18,843 nucleotides of DNA from JARROD01 sp037384225 (lineage in GTDB: Bacteria; Pseudomonadota; Gammaproteobacteria; Pseudomonadales; Cellvibrionaceae). The stretch covers positions 1 to 18,843 of the forward strand of contig JARROD010000030.1 in assembly GCA_037384225.1 (NCBI GenBank). Direction: 5' to 3'. The translations under genes and the position numbers were made by a program. Each line of letters opens with the position of its first letter. Position 1 is the stretch's first letter. This document shows, in pieces, positions 15,051 through 18,843 of this stretch. The notes beneath the pieces are model-generated. The model saw only the letters and a list, made by a program, of their open reading frames with translations. It had not been told where the DNA came from and did no database searches.

Positions 15051-15593
15051 TCAACCCGCGACGGGCGCCGGAAAAACGTCGAACAGGCCGTGATCGATCC
15101 CCTCTTGCGCAGCGCTCTGCCGCTGCACCGCTTGGGTTTTGTAGCCCAGGTCCAGGCTGTCGGCGATCTGGTCAAGGGCGCCGGCGAACCAGCCGGTGAA
15201 CATATAGTCCACCTTGCGGTTTACCTTGCCGTATTCGTATACGAAGGCGGAGTGATCGAGCCGCACCCGAGCCTCGCCCAAGTCGATGTCCAGGTGCTCG
15301 ATGGTAAACAGGCCCCAGCCGCGCTGGGACAAGCGCTTCATGTAGTGCTCGAACACAGCGCCGCCGCTCAGGCCGTGCAGCGCCGCTTCCTTTTCGCACC
15401 AGTGGTAGGCGGATTTGTAACCGGCCTGGTAAAGAATCCCGGCGTAGCGCTCGGGGCCGAGCTCGGCCTCTACGGCCTTGTGGTTGTTGACGAAAAAATG
15501 CCGGGGAACATAGAGCATCGGCAGGGCGTCGGTGGTCCAGACGCCGGTTTCTTCGTCAACGGCAATGGGAAGTTCTGGTGCGCGGGTGGTCAT
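15051..15593 (-). CDS. DUF5943-type (V4R-like) protein of the dgc operon
   Basis: A soluble protein of 180 residues without signal peptide or membrane segment. It corresponds by position to P. aeruginosa PA5397, which I recall as DUF5943. The body reads LYVPRHFFVNNHKAVEAELG (~27-46), AGILYQAGYKSAYHWCEKEA, HYMKRLSQRGWGLFTIEHLD, LDHSAFVYEYG and YMFTGWFAGALDQIADSL. The order, ending in a Y-x-F-x-G-W-x-A-G-A-L helix, resembles V4R (4-vinyl reductase-like) ligand-binding domains. Only one cysteine (WCEKEA) is present, so an Fe-S cluster is unlikely. The ATG at 15593 follows GGAGAG by 6 bases. It sits 26 bp after the dipeptidase-like gene and 26 bp before dgcA, so it is co-transcribed. Its function is not known to me; a sensor, chaperone or accessory role in dimethylglycine demethylation is inference from position only. 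Confidence 0.8.
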   Translation of the reverse strand: MTTRAPELPIAVDEETGVWTTDALPMLYVPRHFFVNNHKAVEAELGPERYAGILYQAGYKSAYHWCEKEAALHGLSGGAVFEHYMKRLSQRGWGLFTIEHLDIDLGEARVRLDHSAFVYEYGKVNRKVDYMFTGWFAGALDQIADSLDLGYKTQAVQRQSAAQEGIDHGLFDVFPAPVAG

Positions 15594-15619
15594 GGTGGTC
15601 TCTCCTATTACAGTGCGGT

Positions 15620-16597
15620 TTATTCACCCCAGGCTTCGCCCAGGATTCGCAGCCAGTTTTCACCCATCACCTTGCGCACCCGTTGTTCCGAAAAACCGCG
15701 GCGCAGCAGAGCTTCGGTCAAATTGGGGAAGTCGCCCACAGTGCGAATGCCTTCGGGGTTGACGACCTTGCCGAAGTCGGTCAGGCGCCGGGCATAGCCC
15801 TTGTCGTGGGTCAGCCACTCAAAGAAGTCCTGACCGTGGCCCTGGGTGAAGTCCGTACCTATACCCACCTGATCCTCGCCGGCGATGTTAATGACGTAGT
15901 CAATGGCCTCGACATAGTCGTCGATGGTGGAATCGATGCCGTTTTTCAGAAACGGCGAAAACATGGTGACGCCGATAAAGCCGCCGCGCTCGGCGATAAA
16001 GCGCAGCTCCTCATCCGCTTTGTTGCGCGGGTGCGCTTTCAGACCAGACGGCAGGCAGTGGGAGTAGCACACGGGTTTTTTCGATTCCAGAATCACCTCG
16101 CGGGAGGTTGTCGAACCCACGTGGGACAGGTCGCACATGATGCCGACCCGGTTCATTTCCGCCACCACTTCGCGGCCGAAGTCGGACAGACCGCCATCGC
16201 GCTCATAACAGCCGGTGCCGATCAGATTCTGGGTGTTGTAACACAGCTGCACCACACCCACTCCCAAATCCTTGAACACCTGTACGTAACCCAGTTGATC
16301 CTCAAAGGCGTGGGCGTTCTGGAAGCCGAGCAATATGCCGGTTTTGCCGGCGTCCTTGGCGCGGCGGATATCCGCGGTGTTACGCACCTTCATCACCAGA
16401 TCGCTGTGATCGTCGATGAGGCGGTTCATATCGACGATGTTGTCGACGGTACTTTGAAAATTCTCCCAAACGGACACAGTGCAGTTGGCGGCAGTGAGAC
16501 CGCCCCTGCGCATGTCTTCGAAAAGTTCGCGGTTCCACTTGGCGATGATCAGGCCATCGATGACAATGGCATCCTGGTGCAGTTCGGTGGCTTTCAT
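15620..16597 (-). CDS. Peptidase M19 (renal dipeptidase)-like protein with altered metal site
   Basis: 325 residues, with an amidohydrolase-type barrel of the M19 membrane-dipeptidase family and position equal to P. aeruginosa PA5396. Retained family features are DLSHVG (H159), YSHCLPSGLKAHPRN (H180), GFIGVTMFSPF and GIGTDFTQG (D249). Altered features: the N-terminal DGHxD zinc motif reads DGLII (L16 and I18 where His and Asp are expected), and the bridging Glu reads Gln (Q93 in LGFQNAH). At most one metal site looks possible, so a normal binuclear zinc dipeptidase is doubtful. No signal peptide, so cytoplasmic. The ATG at 16597 is the first start of the dgc unit. Its only ribosome-binding-like bases (GGGGA, 16605-16609) lie in an inverted-repeat arm. 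A role in betaine or sarcosine metabolism is implied by context, but the substrate is unknown. Confidence 0.88.
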   Translation of the reverse strand: MKATELHQDAIVIDGLIIAKWNRELFEDMRRGGLTAANCTVSVWENFQSTVDNIVDMNRLIDDHSDLVMKVRNTADIRRAKDAGKTGILLGFQNAHAFEDQLGYVQVFKDLGVGVVQLCYNTQNLIGTGCYERDGGLSDFGREVVAEMNRVGIMCDLSHVGSTTSREVILESKKPVCYSHCLPSGLKAHPRNKADEELRFIAERGGFIGVTMFSPFLKNGIDSTIDDYVEAIDYVINIAGEDQVGIGTDFTQGHGQDFFEWLTHDKGYARRLTDFGKVVNPEGIRTVGDFPNLTEALLRRGFSEQRVRKVMGENWLRILGEAWGE

Positions 16598-16603
16598 GTG
16601 TCG

Positions 16604-16654
16604 GTCCCCGTGATTTGCTTGGTGGTTAAGCAGGCAGTGTATTCACGGGGGGAC
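16604..16654 (-). promoter_or_regulatory. Inverted repeat in the leader of the dgc operon
   Basis: The 116-bp space between gbdR and the dipeptidase-like gene holds CCCCGTGA (16606-16613) and TCACGGGG (16643-16650), a perfect 8-bp inverted repeat that extends by two more pairs after a 2-base bulge. Inside it, TGCTT/AAGCA (16616-16620 and 16628-16632) forms a second 5-bp stem with a 7-base loop. The start-proximal arm contains the only ribosome-binding-like bases, 8 bases before the ATG. It is either a leader hairpin that can hide the start of translation or a DNA operator for the operon. Confidence 0.45.
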
Positions 16655-16713
16655 AGAATCAGTTCGCTGGATGCGACAGGCGGGGCACTAATATCGGCAT
16701 GTGCCAGCCAAGG

Positions 16714-17859
16714 CTAACCCACCGAAACCTTGGTTTCTTCATAGGCCAGGGGTGTGGCCAAATACCTGACCGCGCCGTAGGTCGGCTCGGCGCGGGCCAC
16801 CCGCAGCGCTTTGTGGGACGCGGGCATCAACTCGCTCACGCCGGGTGTCGAATCCGACTGGCTCATCGACCAGACCGCCGCCCGCTCCTCCTTGGGGGAA
16901 ATGCCAACATACTTACGATAACAACGGCTGAAATGCGGGGCCGATACGAAGCCGCACATGGAGGACACCTCGATGATGGAGCAGGTGGTCTGCTTCAACA
17001 GCTGCCGGGCGCGTTCCAGCCGCAGCTTCAGGTAATACCGCGACGGCGTGCAATTCAAGTGCTTCAGAAACAGCCGCTCCAGCTGCCGGCGGGAGATGCC
17101 GACGTAGCTGGCCAACTCCTCCAGCTCGATCGGCTCCTCGATGTTCGCCTCCATCAGCTCGGTCACCTCGGCCAGTTTGGGCTGAGCCGAACTCAGCAGG
17201 CGGCGCAGTGGCATCTGTTGCTGCTCACTCTCCGGTCGCACCCGATCGCAGAGGAACATGTCGCAGATGGCGCTGGTCAGCACCTTGCCATGCTGGCGAG
17301 TGACCAGGCTGAGCATCATATCCAAAGGCACCCCGCCGCCGGTGCAGGTAATGCGGTCCCGATCCAGGGTGTAAAGACGGTTGGTGCAGTTCACTTTCGG
17401 AAAACGCTCCTGCAATGCCGCCAGGCATTCCCAGTGCGCGCTGCAATTGTAGCCGTCCAGCAGGCCGGCGCTGGCCAGCACATAGGCCCCCGTGCACACG
17501 GCGCCCAGGATTACATGCTTCTGCGCCTGGGCTGTCTGCTGCAGCCAGACCACTTCCCGTTTGCTGAAACTGCGGGTGATATCCACGCCGCCGACCACGA
17601 TGATGATATCGAACAGCTGCCTGTCGCCAATGGCGGCATCCGGGATAACGGTGATGCCGTCGCTCGCCTTCACGGCTATGCCACCGTCGGAAAGCAGCTG
17701 CCAGGTGTAGAGTTCCCTCCCGCTCAACTGGTTCGCCATGCGCAGCGGCTCAATCGCCGTGGTCAGGGCATAAAGGGTGAAATTCTGGATCAGCAAAAAG
17801 CCCACCCGGTAGGGTTGAGCGTCGGTGCTTTCGGCTTGAGACACAGCGTTCACATACAT
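16714..17859 (-). CDS. gbdR: GbdR, AraC-family activator of betaine catabolism
   Basis: A transcription activator that in Pseudomonas responds to glycine betaine and dimethylglycine. 381 residues. The N-terminal GATase1/DJ-1-like domain (~17-190) starts YRVGFLLIQNFTLYALTTAIEPLRMAN and contains FDIIIVVGG and the elbow-like GAVCTGAYVLASAGLLDGY. The C-terminal AraC domain (~230-330) holds both helix-turn-helix units: ELEELASYVGISRRQLERLF and IIEVSSMCGFVSAPHFSRCYR, with the usual KYVGISPKEER end. A ~45-residue tail beyond the domain is not recognised. ATG at 17859 with GGAGG nine bases upstream. The gene stands directly upstream of the dgc unit on the same strand, separated by 116 bp, whereas the sox unit is 8 kb further on. 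Both units are plausible targets. The symbol rests on architecture plus context. Confidence 0.92.
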   Translation of the reverse strand: MYVNAVSQAESTDAQPYRVGFLLIQNFTLYALTTAIEPLRMANQLSGRELYTWQLLSDGGIAVKASDGITVIPDAAIGDRQLFDIIIVVGGVDITRSFSKREVVWLQQTAQAQKHVILGAVCTGAYVLASAGLLDGYNCSAHWECLAALQERFPKVNCTNRLYTLDRDRITCTGGGVPLDMMLSLVTRQHGKVLTSAICDMFLCDRVRPESEQQQMPLRRLLSSAQPKLAEVTELMEANIEEPIELEELASYVGISRRQLERLFLKHLNCTPSRYYLKLRLERARQLLKQTTCSIIEVSSMCGFVSAPHFSRCYRKYVGISPKEERAAVWSMSQSDSTPGVSELMPASHKALRVARAEPTYGAVRYLATPLAYEETKVSVG

Positions 17860-17889
17860 GGACCTACCCCTCCACTCATTATGTAAGCT

Positions 17890-17910
17890 CAGTCGCCACG
17901 GCGGCGACTG
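17890..17910 (-). promoter_or_regulatory. Hairpin in the gbdR leader
   Basis: A perfect 8-bp stem (CAGTCGCC / GGCGACTG) with a 5-base loop lies 30 bases before the gbdR ATG and just upstream of its ribosome-binding site. No U-tract follows on the minus strand, so it is more likely a leader or RNA-stability structure, or part of an operator, than a terminator. Confidence 0.4.
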
Positions 17911-18185
17911 TGTTATTGTTGCAGGGCACGCCGATTGCCACGGCGGGGCGCGCCCGATTTCTCATCGCTTCACCTTACTGCACTTGCCGATAGGCGGGAG
18001 TAGGAATTCATATTACCGTTGGCTATTGATATTTAGCTGCCCAAAAACGACACCCACATCCACACACCTATCTAAACGCAAAGCAGGGGGTTTTACGCAA
18101 TATCTTTTTGGTATCAAAACAAATCTTACGATGACCTTTTTATAGTTTTTCATGGTGTATTTTACAACAGGAATTTGTGACCGTC

Positions 18186-18219
18186 CTACACTCTATATGG
18201 CTCTACACTCTATATGGCT
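18186..18219. repeat. 17-bp perfect direct repeat
   Basis: CTACACTCTATATGGCT occurs twice in direct succession (18186-18202 and 18203-18219), in the gap between the GH92 gene and gbdR. On the minus strand each copy contains CATATAGAG, a -10-like TATAGA. It may be a simple slippage duplication or duplicated binding site. Confidence 0.85.
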
Positions 18220-18280
18220 GAGCGGAATTTTGAAAGCAAAGTAACGTCTCAATAACCCGGCGTTAGGGTCCTCAAACCGC

Positions 18281-18843
18281 TCAGGGTGCTGCAGCAGGGC
18301 ACCCAGGTGCTAATGGTGGGACCATGGGCTCCATTATCGTTTGCGGACTCGCATTCAGTGTGGTCACCGGCTCGGGTCCCATGTCCATAATCAAGCGTCC
18401 CCCCGCCGTGATTTCACTGTGCCTCAGATAGGTTCTGTCAATGGGCGTTCCGTTCAGTCGCAGTGACTGGATATAGCGGTTTTTATCGGAATTGTTGCGG
18501 GCTTCTATGACGAAGTTTTCCCCTTCGTAGTAGTTGCTGTCGAGCTGTATATCGATAAGATCGAACAGTGGGCTGCCGATCCAGTAAATCGGATCCGGCT
18601 CCGTTCCCCCCGAAAGTTGAAATAGACCGATTTTCATCAGCACCGCCAACGACCCCATCAATCCCTGGTCTTCATCGCCGTTGTAACCGATATCAGGCGC
18701 CAGCCCGGCGTAAACCCGGTTAACCACTTCGCGGCTCCAGTACTGGGTCTTCCAAGGGGCACCGGCGGCGCTGAAGATAAAGGCGGTCTGCATACTCGGC
18801 TGGTTGCCGTAATTGATGGGGATACGGCTGTAGCGATCGTCCG
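18281..18843 (-). CDS. GH92 alpha-mannosidase-type glycoside hydrolase, C-terminal part
   Basis: The frame is open to the right edge, so the N-terminus lies outside the window; about 187 residues are visible. The segments INYGNQPSMQTAFIFSAAG, PWKTQYWSREVVNRVY and GYNGDEDQGLMGSLAVLMKI match the C-terminal part of the GH92 catalytic barrel (GNQPS...PWKTQYW...GDEDxG), including the acidic GDED region important in this family. The closing beta domain reads DPIYWIGSPLFDLIDIQLD, FVIEARNNSDKNRYIQSLRLNG and GGRLIMDMGPEP. The final ~25 residues (after GPEP) are Pro/Ala-rich and unlike the usual end. GH92 enzymes are Ca-dependent exo-acting alpha-mannosidases acting on mannans or N-glycans, often periplasmic or exported. 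It has no metabolic link to the betaine genes. Confidence 0.87.
   Translation of the reverse strand, partial: DDRYSRIPINYGNQPSMQTAFIFSAAGAPWKTQYWSREVVNRVYAGLAPDIGYNGDEDQGLMGSLAVLMKIGLFQLSGGTEPDPIYWIGSPLFDLIDIQLDSNYYEGENFVIEARNNSDKNRYIQSLRLNGTPIDRTYLRHSEITAGGRLIMDMGPEPVTTLNASPQTIMEPMVPPLAPGCPAAAP

Larger units (their letters stand above)
17860..18280. other. 421-bp intergenic region upstream of gbdR
   Basis: No gene is seen on either strand. It is AT-rich in the middle (18000-18250) and GC-rich near gbdR. Besides the hairpin and the 17-bp direct repeat listed separately, GCCACGGCGG occurs twice (17895-17904 and 17937-17946), 42 bp apart. The gbdR promoter must lie here, but no -35/-10 pair stood out. 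No clear terminator follows the GH92 gene. Confidence 0.6.

Noticed and set aside
16690..16712. Sigma-54-like promoter (TGGCAC) upstream of the dipeptidase-like gene
   Set aside because: No TTGC element occurs at the required GG-to-GC spacing; the nearest GC is one base off.
18230..18280. Possible terminator after the GH92 gene
   Set aside because: No stable stem followed by a U-tract could be found on the minus strand.

Overview
The window carries a glycine betaine / dimethylglycine / sarcosine catabolic cluster, with every intact gene on the minus strand, so transcription runs from right to left. Gene content and order match, from memory, the dgc block (PA5396-PA5401) and the glyA1-soxBDAG block of Pseudomonas aeruginosa. 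Base composition (roughly 50-60% G+C in sox/glyA, nearer 70% in etf/dgc by eye) and a neighbouring GH92 alpha-mannosidase suggest a polysaccharide-degrading, probably marine gammaproteobacterium (Cellvibrionales-like). That placement is inference only.

Layout from the right edge: the C-terminal end of a GH92 glycosidase runs off the window (18281-18843). A 421-bp gap with a 17-bp direct repeat and a hairpin follows. Next come gbdR, the GATase1-like/AraC activator (16714-17859), and a 116-bp leader with an inverted repeat. The dgc transcription unit then holds an M19-like 'dipeptidase', a DUF5943-type protein, dgcA, dgcB, etfA and etfB (16597 down to 8746). After a 201-bp AT-richer gap comes the sox unit: soxB, soxD, soxA, soxG, glyA and a serine dehydratase gene (8544 down to 578). 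The left end (1-458) is AT-rich and has no recognisable gene. It adjoins the wreck of a plus-strand PIN-domain (VapC-like) toxin gene that collides with the 3' end of the serine dehydratase gene.

Pathway: DgcAB with its own ETF oxidises dimethylglycine to sarcosine. The heterotetrameric sarcosine oxidase SoxBDAG converts sarcosine to glycine, H2O2 and 5,10-methylene-THF. GlyA joins glycine and methylene-THF into serine. A serine dehydratase would release pyruvate and ammonia. The first step, betaine to dimethylglycine by GbcAB, is not in the window, nor are formyl-THF or formate disposal genes.

The most notable points are: (i) the terminal serine dehydratase is broken by an internal deletion of about 65 bp plus a frameshift, next to a decayed toxin gene; (ii) the 'dipeptidase' lacks the usual M19 metal ligands, and together with the DUF5943 protein it forms a function-unknown pair at the head of the dgc operon; (iii) DgcA lacks one of the four expected [4Fe-4S] cysteines; (iv) a 22-bp tandem repeat made from the dgcB stop region lies between dgcB and etfA; (v) a palindromic GC-rich block is embedded in dgcB. 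No tRNA, rRNA, CRISPR array or complete mobile element was seen.
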